From NCBI GenBank assembly GCA_963724135.1, contig CAVRTA010000005.1:372001-436000 (forward strand): 64,000 nucleotides of DNA. Reading direction: 5' to 3'. Origin of the DNA: DATLGB01 sp963724135. Its GTDB lineage: Bacteria; Actinomycetota; Thermoleophilia; Solirubrobacterales; Solirubrobacteraceae. The notes under the pieces are model-generated. The model worked only from the letters and a program-made list of their open reading frames with translations. It did not search any database and was not told the origin of the DNA. This document shows positions 1-10,355 of this stretch, in pieces (positions within the stretch are counted from its first letter, which is position 1; each line of letters begins with the position of its first letter). Made by a program: the position numbers and the translations under genes.

Positions 1-107
1 TGCTCGCTCAGCGCCGGCGCAACCGCCTCTGGTGACCTGGGCCCGGCGGCGAACGGCGCGCGCAGCGGATGGCGCCGACCCCCGAACAACGTGCTCAGGA
101 CCCACAG

Positions 108-848
108 CTAGCCGTCGCCGCCGCCGACGGTGCGCGGCCAGGTGGCGCGCGGACTCGGCTCCGCCGTCGGTCTGGTCGCCTCGCGTGTCGCGACCGGCGC
201 GGGCGTCGTCTCGGGGACGAACGTGGGTGTCGACACCGGCTCGGGGGTCTCGTCCGGGATGGCGGCGGCTGCGGTCGCCGATGCCTCGGCCTCGGCCTGA
301 CGGCGCTCCGCGAGGGCCTGCGCGGCAAGGGCCTTCCTCTCCGTCGCCGCGCTCAGCCGCTCGGTGCGCCGCTCCGCCCGGCGCTCTGCGGCGGCGTCGT
401 CGCTCCCCGACACCGATGGAGTCGGAGACGGCGCCTCGGCCGGCGAGGACGTGCTGTCGCCGCCCGTGGCGAGCGCGATGCCGCCCGCGGTCGCCAGCGC
501 CACCGTGGCTCCGGCGATGGCCAGACGACGGCGCGGCAAGCGCGCCCACACGGGGATGGCGGCTGGAGCCTCACGTGGCTTGGCGGGAGGCGCAGGCTCC
601 GGGCGCGGGGCGGGCTGGGCCTTCGGTGGCGCGGGTGCGGAACCGACCAGCTCGCGCACGCTCTCCCGAGCATCGTCCGAGAGGCGTTCCACACCCAGCT
701 GACCGGTCTCGAGCCGGTGGACCTCCCACAGGCGCAGGCCGAGGCGCGCAGCGAGCTCACGCTGAGTCAGGCCTGCGCGCTCGCGCGCGGCGGCCAGCCG
801 CTCCGCCGGCGACGCGACCTCCTGAGTATCGATCGAGTGGCTGCTCAC
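108..848 (-). CDS. RodZ-like membrane-anchored helix-turn-helix protein
   Basis: A 246-residue protein. Residues about 14-60 form an XRE/RodZ-type helix-turn-helix (RERAGLTQRELAARLGL). A Pro/Ala-rich linker follows, then one hydrophobic segment at about 108-130 preceded by Arg residues. The rest is an Ala/Arg/Glu-rich stretch and a Pro/Thr-rich tail. This layout (cytoplasmic HTH, single TM, outside tail) is that of RodZ-like proteins linked to cell shape, but the usual C-terminal beta domain is not evident, so the exact role is uncertain. It is divergent from the alcohol dehydrogenase at 911, with about 60 bases between them. Confidence 0.7.
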   Translation of the reverse strand: MSSHSIDTQEVASPAERLAAARERAGLTQRELAARLGLRLWEVHRLETGQLGVERLSDDARESVRELVGSAPAPPKAQPAPRPEPAPPAKPREAPAAIPVWARLPRRRLAIAGATVALATAGGIALATGGDSTSSPAEAPSPTPSVSGSDDAAAERRAERRTERLSAATERKALAAQALAERRQAEAEASATAAAAIPDETPEPVSTPTFVPETTPAPVATREATRPTAEPSPRATWPRTVGGGDG

Positions 849-890
849 CGAGTCTCAGTGAAGCAGGGCGGTGGACGATTTCACACGGCG

Positions 891-911
891 CGAGCGGTTA
901 GTGTCCGCTCG
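891..911. promoter_or_regulatory. Inverted repeat at the start of the alcohol dehydrogenase gene (candidate operator)
   Basis: Perfect 7-base arms CGAGCGG and CCGCTCG flank the 7-base centre TTAGTGT. The element ends on the GTG start of the alcohol dehydrogenase. Size and position suit a dimeric repressor of the TetR type; two TetR genes lie 5-7 kb downstream. The regulator is inferred, not shown. Confidence 0.4.
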
Positions 912-1945
912 TGCGCGCGGTGACCTTCCAGGCGCCCGGCGAGATACGGCTCGACGAGAAGCCCGAGCCCGAGCTGGTCGCGCCCGGCGACGCGATCGTC
1001 AAGGTCACCGCCACCGGCGTGTGCGGGTCGGACCTGCACATCTACCACGGGCGCGTGGTGATCGAGCCCGGCTTCACGATCGGGCACGAGTACGTCGGCG
1101 AGGTGGTGGCGATGGGGGACGCGGTCACGTCGGTGAGCGTCGGCGACCGCGTGCTCGGCGCCTTCCAGGTCGCGTGCGGGACGTGCTGGTTCTGCCGGCA
1201 CGGGCACTACCACCGCTGCGTCGAGGGACGGACGTTCGGGCACGGCGCCACGCTCGGCTCGCTACAGGGAACGCAGGCCGACTACGCGCTCGTGCCGCGC
1301 GCCGACCTGACCCTGCGCAAGGTCCCGGACGCGCTGACCGACGACGTGGCCCTGTTCGCCGGGGACGTCATGGGGACCGGCTACCACGCGGTGAGCAACG
1401 CCGGCGTCAAGCTCGGCGACAACGTCGCGGTCGTGGGCCTCGGCCCGGTCGGCCTGTGCGCGGTGCAGGCGGCGCTGGCGGCCGGCGCGGCCCGGGTGGT
1501 CGCCGTCGACACCGTGGCGCAGCGGCTCGAGATGGCGCAGGAGTTCGGCGCGATCCCGGCGCACCTGACCGAGGAGGACCCCCGCGCGGTCGTCAAGGAT
1601 GCGACGGCGGGCCGCGGCGTGGACGTCGCGATCGACGCGGTCGGCGACCCGCGCGCGCTCGACCTCGCGATCCGCATGACGAGCGCCACCGGCTGCGTCA
1701 GCGTCGTCGGCGTCTACGCCGAGCGCTGCGAGGTGCACATGGGCTTGCTGTGGCTGAAGTCCCTGCGTATGGTCGGAGGGCAGGCCAACGTCATCAAGCA
1801 CCTCGACGCCGTGCTGGAGCTGCTCGCGGCCGGAGTTCTCGACCCGGCGCCGCTCGTCACCCATCATCTGCCCCTCGAAGACGCCGTCGAGGCCTACGCC
1901 ATGTACGACCGCCGCGAGGCGCTCAAGATCGTCCTGCAACCCTGA
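911..1945 (+). CDS. Zinc-dependent medium-chain alcohol dehydrogenase
   Basis: A 344-residue MDR-family NAD(P)-dependent alcohol dehydrogenase. The catalytic zinc ligands are visible as Cys38 (GVCGSD) and His59-Glu60 (GHEYVGE). The structural zinc cysteines are Cys89, Cys92, Cys95 and Cys103 (CGTCWFC then HRC). A Rossmann GLGPVG motif lies near residue 175. GTG at 911 starts the conserved MRAVTFQAPGEI opening. The aldehyde dehydrogenase starts 16 bases downstream, so the pair probably oxidises an alcohol to the acid as an operon. Substrate is unknown; the family includes threonine and formaldehyde dehydrogenase-like members. Confidence 0.9.
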   Translation: MRAVTFQAPGEIRLDEKPEPELVAPGDAIVKVTATGVCGSDLHIYHGRVVIEPGFTIGHEYVGEVVAMGDAVTSVSVGDRVLGAFQVACGTCWFCRHGHYHRCVEGRTFGHGATLGSLQGTQADYALVPRADLTLRKVPDALTDDVALFAGDVMGTGYHAVSNAGVKLGDNVAVVGLGPVGLCAVQAALAAGAARVVAVDTVAQRLEMAQEFGAIPAHLTEEDPRAVVKDATAGRGVDVAIDAVGDPRALDLAIRMTSATGCVSVVGVYAERCEVHMGLLWLKSLRMVGGQANVIKHLDAVLELLAAGVLDPAPLVTHHLPLEDAVEAYAMYDRREALKIVLQP

Positions 1946-1961
1946 TGAATCCGAGGAGACC

Positions 1962-3434
<1,473 letters not shown>

Positions 3435-3448
3435 CGGTGTAAGCTCCA

Positions 3449-3466
3449 TGTGAATCCGGATTCACA
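3449..3466. promoter_or_regulatory. Perfect 18-base palindrome upstream of the AidB-like gene (candidate operator)
   Basis: Arms TGTGAATCC and GGATTCACA abut with no mismatch. The palindrome ends 14 bases before the GTG at 3481, inside the expected promoter/leader. A perfect 9+9 palindrome is unlikely by chance in such GC-rich DNA and is typical of a TetR-family site. The TetR gene at 5903, in the same gene run, is the natural candidate regulator (inference). Confidence 0.6.
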
Positions 3467-3480
3467 CGAGGGAGCGCACC

Positions 3481-5068
3481 GTGACCATCGCCGACCGCAG
3501 TGCCCCGCATCCCGCGCGCGAGGTGCTCAACCAGTCCGTCCCGCTCGAGCCCTTCGACCACTACGGCGCCGACATCGCGCTGCAGGAGGGCGTGGCGCGC
3601 TACGGCGGCGTGTGGGGCGAGCAGCGGCTGCGGACGCTGGGCCGCCTCGCCGGCGAGCCGCAGACGCGCGAGCACGGGCGCCGCGCCGAGCGCAACGAGC
3701 CGCGGCTGCTCACCCACGACCGGTTCGGCAACCGCATCGACGCGGTCGAGCTCGACCCGAGCTGGCACCACCTGCTGCGGATCGCGATCGAGCACGAGTG
3801 CCACGGTCTCGCCTGGAGGGATCCGCAGCCCGGCGCCGCGGTCGTGCGCGCCGCGCTGTTCATGCTGTGGTCCAACGCCAACGCCGGCGTCATGTGCCCC
3901 GTCTCGATGACCCACGCGGTCGTTCCCGCGCTGCGCGACGCCGCCCCCGAGCTCGCCGCCGAGTGGGAGCCGCGTCTGACGCTTCCCGACTACGACCAGG
4001 GCGCTCCTCGCCGGGATGGCGATGACCGAGCGCCAGGGCGGCTCCGACGTGCGCGCCAACATCACCCGCGCGGAGCCCAACGGCGACGGCGAGTACGAGC
4101 TCGTCGGGCACAAGTGGTTCTGCTCCTATCCCCCGTGCGACATCTTCCTCGTGCTCGCACAGGCGCCCGCGGGGCTGTCGTGCTTCCTGGTCGAGCGCGC
4201 CGACGGCGGCATGGAGTTCCAGCGCCTCAAGGACAAGCTCGGGACGCGCTCGCTGCCGTCGAGCGAGGTCGAGTTCCACGGTGCCCGCGGGCGGCTCGTC
4301 GGCCAGGAGGGCCGCGGCGTGAAGGCGATCATCCGGATGGTCAACCACACGCGCCTGGACTGCCTGATCGGCACCGCCACGGGGATGCGCCGCGGCGTCG
4401 TGGAGGCGATCCACCACGCTCGCCACCGCTCGGCCTTCGGAGCGCTGCTGGTCGACCAGCCGGCGATGACGGCCGTGCTCGCCGACCTCGCGCTCGAGTC
4501 CGAGGCCGCGACCGCGACCGCGCTGCGCGTCGCCGCCAGCTACGACCGCGACGAGCCCGCGTTCCGCCGCTTCGCCACCGCGGTCGCCAAGTACCACGTG
4601 TGCAAGCGCGCGGCCGGCCACGCCGCCGAGGCGCTCGAGTGCCTCGGCGGCAACGGCTTCGTCGAGGACTCGGGGATGCCGCTGCTCTATCGCGACGCGC
4701 CGCTCAACGGCATCTGGGAGGGCTCGGGCAACGTCGCCGCGCTCGACGTGCTGCGCTCGGCGGTCAAGGAGCCCGCGGGCGTGCAGGCGTTCATGGCGGA
4801 GTGCGAGCTCGCGCGCGGCGCCAACGCGCATCTCGACGCCCACCTCGATGCCCTCAAGGGCGTCGAGCCCGATCAGGCGCACCGCGCGCAAGACGGTCGA
4901 GGACCTCGGCTTCGCGCTGCAGGCGAGCCTGCTCGTCCGTCACGCGCCATCCGACGGTCGCGGACGCGTTCTGCGCCGCGCGCCTGGGCGGGGAGTCCGG
5001 CCGCGCCTACGGCACGCTGCCCGCGGGGCGTCGACGCGCGCGCGATCGTCGACCGTGCCCTTGCCTGA
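3481..5068 (+). pseudogene. AidB-like acyl-CoA dehydrogenase, frame broken four times as sequenced
   Basis: The translation matches AidB-type flavin acyl-CoA dehydrogenases along its whole length: N-terminal FDHYGADIALQEGV and WHHLLRIAIEHE, the central AMTERQGGSDVRANITRAE and GHKWFCS, and C-terminal ECLGGNGFVEDSGMPLLYRD and NGIWEGSGN. No single frame covers it. Reading must step one base forward near 4000, near 4880, near 4950 and near 5028, where it ends VDARAIVDRALA-stop in the same frame as the central part. All four shifts have the same sign, each explained by one extra base. Protein similarity continues across every break, so assembly error or a very recent pseudogene are the options. 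GTG 3481 lies after a palindromic operator candidate. Confidence 0.8.
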
Positions 5069-5906
5069 CATCGAGTATGCGGTCGACGGCCACGTCGCGC
5101 GGCTCACCCTCAACCGCCCGCAGCGCGGGAACGCGCTGACGCTCGAGCTGATCGCCGAGCTCGCGGAGCTCGTGGAGCGCGCCGACCTGGATCCAGACGT
5201 CCACGTGCTGCTGCTCAGCGGCAACGGCAAGGGGTTCTGCGGCGGCTACGACCTGATCTGGAGCGCCGAGCAGCAGCTGCCCAACCACGACCCGTCGCAG
5301 CCGTGGGACCCGATGGTCGACTACCAGATGATGGGTCGCAACGTCCGCGCGTTCATGTCGCTGTTTCACTGCTCGAAGCCGGTCGTGTGCCAGGTGCACG
5401 GCTTCTGCGTGGCCGGCGGGACGGACCTCGCGTTGTGCTCGGACCTGCTGGTGATCGCCGCGGACGCGAAGATCGGCTACCCGCCCGCGCGGGTCTGGGG
5501 CTCCCCCACCACTTCGATGTGGGCCTACCGGCTCGGCGCGCAGAGGGCCAAGCGCCTGCTGTTCACGGGCGACTCGCTCAGCGGGACGGAGGCGCTCGAG
5601 TGGGGCCTCGCGATCGAGGCGCCCGAGGCCGACCAGCTCGAGGAGCGCACCGAGGTACTCGTACAGCGCATCGCCAAGGTGCCCGTCAATCAGCTCCAGA
5701 TGATGAAGCTGCTCGTCAACCAGTCGCTCTACGCGCAGGGCCTGTTCCAGACGCAGGTGATGGGGACCGTGTTCGACGGCATCACGCGCCACACCAAGGA
5801 GGGGTACGCGTTCACCGCGCGCGCGATGGAGGCGGGCTTCAAGCAGGCGGTCGCCGACCGCGACGACCCGTTCGGCGACCGCGGGAGCTCGACGTTCAAG
5901 GGGTGA
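5055..5906 (+). CDS. Crotonase (enoyl-CoA hydratase/isomerase) family protein
   Basis: A 283-residue crotonase-fold enzyme. The two oxyanion-hole regions are visible: GFCGGYDL near residue 60 and HGFCVAGGTDLALCSD near residue 115. At the places where classical hydratases carry catalytic glutamates the protein has IGYPPARVWG and SPTTSMWAYRLG, so ordinary hydratase chemistry is doubtful. GTG 5055 overlaps the preceding gene end by 14 bases. The gene is translationally coupled to the following TetR gene through GTGA. Likely role: acyl-CoA catabolism with the neighbouring dehydrogenase. Confidence 0.85.
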   Translation: MPLPDIEYAVDGHVARLTLNRPQRGNALTLELIAELAELVERADLDPDVHVLLLSGNGKGFCGGYDLIWSAEQQLPNHDPSQPWDPMVDYQMMGRNVRAFMSLFHCSKPVVCQVHGFCVAGGTDLALCSDLLVIAADAKIGYPPARVWGSPTTSMWAYRLGAQRAKRLLFTGDSLSGTEALEWGLAIEAPEADQLEERTEVLVQRIAKVPVNQLQMMKLLVNQSLYAQGLFQTQVMGTVFDGITRHTKEGYAFTARAMEAGFKQAVADRDDPFGDRGSSTFKG

Positions 5907-6412
5907 CCACACACTCGACGCGCGACCGGCTGCTCGAGGCCGCGCACGCGCTCGTCGAGGACGGGGGCTACGCCGCGGCGTCGGTCGCGGCGATCACCGA
6001 GCGCGCCGGCGTCGCGGCCGGCACGCTGTACCGCCACTTCCCGTCCAAGGCGGAGCTGTTCGCCGAGCTGTTCCGCGCGGTGTGCGACCGGGAGGCGGCG
6101 GCGATGGAGGCGGAGAGCGACGTCGAGAGCGTGCTCGTCACCTTCGCCGAGCGCGCGCTGCGCAACCCGCGCCTGGCGTGGGCGCTGATCGCCGAGCCGG
6201 TCGACCCGCTGGTCGAGCGCGAGCGGCTCGCCTACCGCCGCCGCTACGCCGCCCACCTGTCCGGCCTGCTCGCCGACGCGGGTGACCCCTCGCCCGAGCT
6301 CACCGCCGCAGCGCTGGTCGGCGGCGTCGCCGAGGCGCTGGTCGGGCCGCTCGCCGCCGACGCCGACCTCGAGGGTCTGCGAACCTTCGTGCGCCGTGCC
6401 GTCGGTGGTTGA
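5903..6412 (+). CDS. TetR-family transcriptional regulator
   Basis: A 169-residue protein with an N-terminal TetR helix-turn-helix (ITERAGVAAGTLYRHFPSKAELFAELF, about residues 28-55) and a mostly helical ligand domain. The GTG overlaps the crotonase stop (GTGA) and the end overlaps the cytochrome P450 start, so it is transcribed within the catabolic operon. It probably represses that operon in response to a hydrophobic substrate or acyl-CoA. The perfect palindrome at 3449-3466 is a candidate binding site; this link is inferred. Confidence 0.88.
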   Translation: MTTHSTRDRLLEAAHALVEDGGYAAASVAAITERAGVAAGTLYRHFPSKAELFAELFRAVCDREAAAMEAESDVESVLVTFAERALRNPRLAWALIAEPVDPLVERERLAYRRRYAAHLSGLLADAGDPSPELTAAALVGGVAEALVGPLAADADLEGLRTFVRRAVGG

Positions 6413-7599
6413 CAAGCCACTCCACGCCTTCCGCTACACGTACCGCTTCCACGCCTTCACCGCGGCGCAGCACGCCCGGCACGGCGCGAACTGGATGCTG
6501 CGGCTCCCGGGGCTGCCCGACGCCGTGGTCACGTCGGACCGCAAGGTGATCAAGGGGCTGCTCACCGGCGACCCGCTCGCCCGCCGCCACGCCAACGACA
6601 TCCTGGCCCGGGTCCTGGGAACGGAGTCGGTGCTGCTGCTGGAGCCCGCGCCGCACCTCGAGCGCCGCAAGCTGCTGCTCCCGCCGTTTCACGGCGACCG
6701 CATCCGCGGCTACCGCGACGTGATGACCGGGCTCGTCGCGGACGACCTCGCTGCGTGGCCGGACGACCGGCCGGTGCGTGTCATCGAGCGGGCCCGCGCG
6801 CTCACGCTCGAGGTGATCCAGCGCATCGTGCTCGGCTCGGGCGACGCCGCCTTCGCCGCGCGGCTGGCCGAGCTCTCCGACACGTTCAACTCACCCCTGG
6901 CGAACCTCGGGCTCTTCGCGCCCACCCTCACCCGGCGCGCGCGCTGGAACGTGGTCGCCGAGGTCTACTGGCGGAGGATCGACGAGCTTCGATGCGCTCA
7001 TGGACGGGCTCGTCCGCGGCGGTGACGAGTCCTCCGACAGCGTGCTGGCGATGCTGCGCGCGACCGGCCTCACCGATCTCCAGTTGCGCGACGAGCTCAA
7101 GACGCTGCTGGTCGCCGGGCACGAGACGACGGCGACCGCGATCGCGTGGGCGGCGGACCTGCTGGCCCACCATCCCGGGGTCGTCGAGCGCCTGCGCGAG
7201 GGCGACGCCGCCTACCTGGCTGCCGCGGCGAAGGAGGTGCTGCGGGTGCGCACCGTCGTGCCGGTCGCCGCCGCGCGCACCATGCTGCCCGGGGAGTCCG
7301 TCACCCTCGTCGACGCCCACACCCTCCATCACGACCCGGAGCTGTGGGACGAGCCCGAGGCGTTCCGGCCCGAGCGCTTTCTCGACGGCCAGCCCGAGCC
7401 TTACAGCTACCTCCCGTTCGGCGGCGGCGCGCACCGCTGCCTCGGCGCCGCGCTCGCGACGCTCGAGCTCGAGGCGGCGATCGCCGGCATCACCGAGCGC
7501 TTCGACCTCGAGCCGGTCGGCCCGCCGGAGCGCCCGGTGCGCCGGGGCGTCACGCTGATCCCGGCCGGCGGCGCGACCGTGCGCGCGAGCGCACGCTGA
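6405..7599 (+). pseudogene. Cytochrome P450, one frameshift as sequenced
   Basis: A bacterial soluble P450 of about 398 residues read in two frames. The N-terminal part runs from GTG 6405 (or GTG 6396) to about 6990 and ends VVAEVYWRRIDEL. It continues one base forward as FDALMDGLVRGGDE to 7599. The second part has the I-helix AGHETTAT, the K-helix ExxR (KEVLRVRT) and the heme-thiolate loop FGGGAHRCLGA with the axial Cys. The shift is a single +1 step with no loss of conserved residues, so the real gene may be intact. It sits between two TetR genes and probably hydroxylates the substrate of the local catabolic pathway; no redox partner gene is nearby. Confidence 0.85.
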
Positions 7600-8180
7600 T
7601 GAAGCGCGCCGAGCAGCGCGCGGGGACCCGCCAGGCCATCCTCGACGCCACGGTCGCGGTCCTCATCGAGGAGGGCTACGCCGCGCTGTCGACGCGGCGC
7701 GTGGCCGAGCGCGCCGGCATCGCGCAGTCGACGCTCATGCACCATTTCCCGGCGCGCGACGAGTTCCTGGTCGAGGCGGTGACGCACCTGGCCGAGCGCC
7801 TGAACGCCGAGGCGGTCGCGCAGCTGTCCGACCTGCCGACGCCGGCCGCCGTGATCGACGCCGGCTGGAACGCCTTCAGCTCGCCGCCCGCCGTCGCCGC
7901 CGCCCAGCTGTGGGCCGCCGCGTGGGCCGAGCCCGAGCTCGCCGCCGCGCTCGCGCGCGCCGAGGAGCGGCTCGCCGTGCTGATCGTCGACTCCGCCGCG
8001 GCGCAGTTCCCCCAGGTCGCCGGCGACCCGCGCGCGCTCGCGCTGCTCGACGCCGTCATCACGCTCATCCGCGGCTTCGTCATGCAGATCCCCGTCGTCG
8101 GCCGCGAAGCCGTCGACGCCCGCTGGCGCCTCGCCCGGCCGTTCGTGGTCGACAGCGCCGAGCGCCTGCTGGACACCTGA
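7599..8180 (+). CDS. TetR-family transcriptional regulator
   Basis: A 193-residue regulator with TetR helix-turn-helix STRRVAERAGIAQSTLMHHFPARDEFLVEAV at about residues 26-57. ATG 7599 overlaps the P450 stop as TGATG, so it is the last gene of this run. A stem-forming repeat (8201-8219) follows it. It is distinct from the TetR protein at 5903 (different ligand domain). Probable local control of the P450/acyl-CoA genes; target not shown. Confidence 0.88.
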   Translation: MKRAEQRAGTRQAILDATVAVLIEEGYAALSTRRVAERAGIAQSTLMHHFPARDEFLVEAVTHLAERLNAEAVAQLSDLPTPAAVIDAGWNAFSSPPAVAAAQLWAAAWAEPELAAALARAEERLAVLIVDSAAAQFPQVAGDPRALALLDAVITLIRGFVMQIPVVGREAVDARWRLARPFVVDSAERLLDT

Positions 8181-8200
8181 CGCTCATTGAAACCGCGCCC

Positions 8201-8219
8201 GAGCGGGCAGTCCCCGCTC
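8201..8219. promoter_or_regulatory. Inverted repeat between a TetR gene and a membrane-protein gene
   Basis: Perfect 7-base arms GAGCGGG and CCCGCTC around CAGTC. No T-run follows, so a factor-independent terminator is unlikely. Its place between the TetR stop (8180) and the ATG at 8251 suits an operator or leader hairpin. Confidence 0.3.
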
Positions 8220-8250
8220 AACGCAAGCGTTCGAGAAGGAGCGTGAGGAG

Positions 8251-8829
8251 ATGCAACACCACGACGACCGACCCGGCCGTTTCGCCATGCCGCGCCGGCG
8301 CGGCGCGATGACCGGCCTGCTGATCGTGATCCTGGGCGCGTGGGGCGCGCTGGTCGCCTTCGTCGGGCCGTACCTCGACCTCGTAGTCGGGCCCGACGAC
8401 GCCTGGAACATGACGCCCGGCCGCTTCTGGCTGTCCCTCGTCCCCGGTGTGGCCGCCGCCGGCGGCGGGCTGATGCTGCTGCGCAGCGCCAACCGCGCGT
8501 CCGCGACCCTGGGCGCGCAGCTCGCGCTCGCCGCCGGGATCTGGTTCGTGATCGGCCGCCCCCTGTCGCTGACCTGGAGCGACACTCCCTGGGGTGGGAC
8601 GCCGCTCGGCGCCCCCGAGCAGCAGGCGCTCGAGCTGCTCCTGTACTACTTCGGCATCGGGGCGGCGATCACCGCCCTCGCCGGCATCGCCCTGGGCCGC
8701 GTCAGCTCACGCCATGCCGGGGACGAGGAGCGCCTGGCGGCCACCGACACCGGCGCGCGGACCCGCACCGGCCGCTTTCGCCGCGACCGCAGCGCCGTCG
8801 GCGACTCGGAGCACACGCCCGTGATGTGA
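8251..8829 (+). CDS. Small multi-pass membrane protein of unknown function
   Basis: A 192-residue protein I do not recognise. Four hydrophobic segments are visible at about residues 20-42, 60-76, 85-102 and 125-148, followed by a charged Arg-rich cytoplasmic tail. ATG 8251 follows a purine-rich stretch (GAAGGAGCGTGAGGAG) that is a strong ribosome site. The next gene, a UbiB-family kinase, starts 28 bases downstream across a palindromic element. No catalytic motif is visible. Confidence 0.7.
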   Translation: MQHHDDRPGRFAMPRRRGAMTGLLIVILGAWGALVAFVGPYLDLVVGPDDAWNMTPGRFWLSLVPGVAAAGGGLMLLRSANRASATLGAQLALAAGIWFVIGRPLSLTWSDTPWGGTPLGAPEQQALELLLYYFGIGAAITALAGIALGRVSSRHAGDEERLAATDTGARTRTGRFRRDRSAVGDSEHTPVM

Positions 8830-8846
8830 CATCAGACGGTGTTACA
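8825..8846. promoter_or_regulatory. TGTnACA inverted repeat ahead of the UbiB-family gene (candidate operator)
   Basis: Half-sites TGTGACA (8825-8831) and TGTTACA (8840-8846) follow the rule TGTnACA, whose reverse complement is again TGTnACA, so the pair forms a 22-base dyad. It overlaps the end of the previous gene and lies 10 bases before ATG 8857. The position suits repressor binding; the factor is unknown. Confidence 0.35.
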
Positions 8847-8856
8847 TTGCGCGGCC

Positions 8857-10317
8857 ATGAGCTCCCCGCCGCCGCTCCCTGACCATCGCGCGCTGGTCGC
8901 CGCCTCGGAGTGGGTCGCGGGGCGGCCGGGCCTCCACGACGAGGCGGACCGCTGGCAGCGCGAGCTCGGGCTCGTGCGGACGCGCCTGGCGCGCGAGGCG
9001 GCGCTGCTGGCGCGCCCGCGCGTGTGGATCGACACCGTCGGCACGCTCGCGACGACGGGCTGGCGCATGGCCAGCGCCGCGGGGCCGCTCGACGTGCTGC
9101 TCGCGGCCGCGGGGGCGTTCGGCCTGCCGGTCGGCCCCGCCGGCGCCGGCGGCGTGCGCAGCGCCGAGCAGATCGTCCGCGCCGGGGGGCCCGCCTACGT
9201 GAAGCTCGGGCAGTTCATCTCGTCGGCGGACGGGCTGCTGCCGCGCGAGTGGGTCGAGGCGTTCGCCTGGTGCCGCGACCGCGTGCCGCCCGTCCCCGGC
9301 GAGGTCGCGATCGCGCGCATCCGCGCCGAGATCGGTGATGCGCTGGCCGAAATCGAGCCGGAGGCGTTCGCCGCCGCCTCGATCGGACAGGTCCACCGCG
9401 CACGCCTGCACGACGGCAGCGAGGTCGTGGTCAAGGTGCGCCGCCCGCAGCTGCGCCGCCGGTTCGCCTCCGACATCGAGGCCCTCGCGCTCGTCGCCGC
9501 CGCCGCCCACCGCATGAGCCCGACCATCCGGGTGGCCAACCTCCCGGCCTTCGTGGAGCTGTTCGCCGAGCTCGCCCTGCTCGAGCTCGACTTCCGCCTC
9601 GAGGCGCTCAACATGGTCGAGCTCGGGGCCTGCTTCGAGGACGCCCGTCTCGACTACTGCATTTTCCCGAGGCCCATCCCGGGGATGGTGACCGAGCGCG
9701 TGCTGGTCATGGAGGCCGTCCCCGGCGTCCCCTTCACCGACGCGGCGCAGACCTTCGGGGACGAGCTCGACGGCGACCGCCTTCTCGACCTGGCGATCAA
9801 GGGCGTGCTCGAGGGCACGCTCGCCTACGGCCGCTTCCACGGCGACCTGCACGCCGGCAACGTGCTCGTCCACGGCGGCGACCGCTTCAGCCTCGTCGAC
9901 TTCGGCATCTGCGGTCGCCTCAGCGCGGCCGAGCGAGCCGGCATCGTGCGCTTCCTGCTCGCCTTCGCGGCCATGGACGCCGAGCGCCAGCTCGACGCGC
10001 TCGACGCCTTCGGCGCCATCCCGCCAGGCGCCGACCGCGCCGCCATGGCCGCCGCGCTGCAGCAGCAGATCGACGCGCTGCCGCCCGGGATGACGATCGA
10101 CGCTCTCGGGGAGGTCCTCGGCGGCGTCCTGCGCGTCCTCGCCGCGCACGGCTTCCAGTCACCGAAGGAGCTCGTCCTGTTCTTCAAGAACGTGCTCTAC
10201 CTGGGCGCGTTCACAGCCGCGATCGCGCCGGAGGCCGACCTGCTCGCGCAGATCGGCCCCCAGCTCGCCTACTTCACCGAGAAGTACGGCGACGAGCTGA
10301 TCGCGATGGCGGTCTGA
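8857..10317 (+). CDS. UbiB/AarF (ABC1) atypical kinase family protein
   Basis: A 486-residue protein of the ABC1/UbiB protein-kinase-like family. Family hallmarks: the KxGQ motif (VKLGQFISSADGLLP), the Ala-rich nucleotide loop (AAASIGQVHRARL), the lysine in VVVKVRRP, the catalytic loop FHGDLHAGNVLV and the metal-binding LVDFGICG. Such proteins support quinone or lipid metabolism at the membrane, mostly as ATPases or small-molecule kinases. ATG 8857 is preferred over the in-frame start at 8839, which would lie inside the palindrome. Role in this organism is not defined. Confidence 0.9.
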   Translation: MSSPPPLPDHRALVAASEWVAGRPGLHDEADRWQRELGLVRTRLAREAALLARPRVWIDTVGTLATTGWRMASAAGPLDVLLAAAGAFGLPVGPAGAGGVRSAEQIVRAGGPAYVKLGQFISSADGLLPREWVEAFAWCRDRVPPVPGEVAIARIRAEIGDALAEIEPEAFAAASIGQVHRARLHDGSEVVVKVRRPQLRRRFASDIEALALVAAAAHRMSPTIRVANLPAFVELFAELALLELDFRLEALNMVELGACFEDARLDYCIFPRPIPGMVTERVLVMEAVPGVPFTDAAQTFGDELDGDRLLDLAIKGVLEGTLAYGRFHGDLHAGNVLVHGGDRFSLVDFGICGRLSAAERAGIVRFLLAFAAMDAERQLDALDAFGAIPPGADRAAMAAALQQQIDALPPGMTIDALGEVLGGVLRVLAAHGFQSPKELVLFFKNVLYLGAFTAAIAPEADLLAQIGPQLAYFTEKYGDELIAMAV

Positions 10318-10355
10318 GCCACGATGCAGTGCCGGCGGCCTCCTCGCCGATGAAA

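Noticed and set aside
1..107. Possible gene at the left edge
   Set aside because: Open frames here extend antisense to the HTH protein gene and show only Arg/Pro-rich composition; nothing supports a gene in the first 107 bases.
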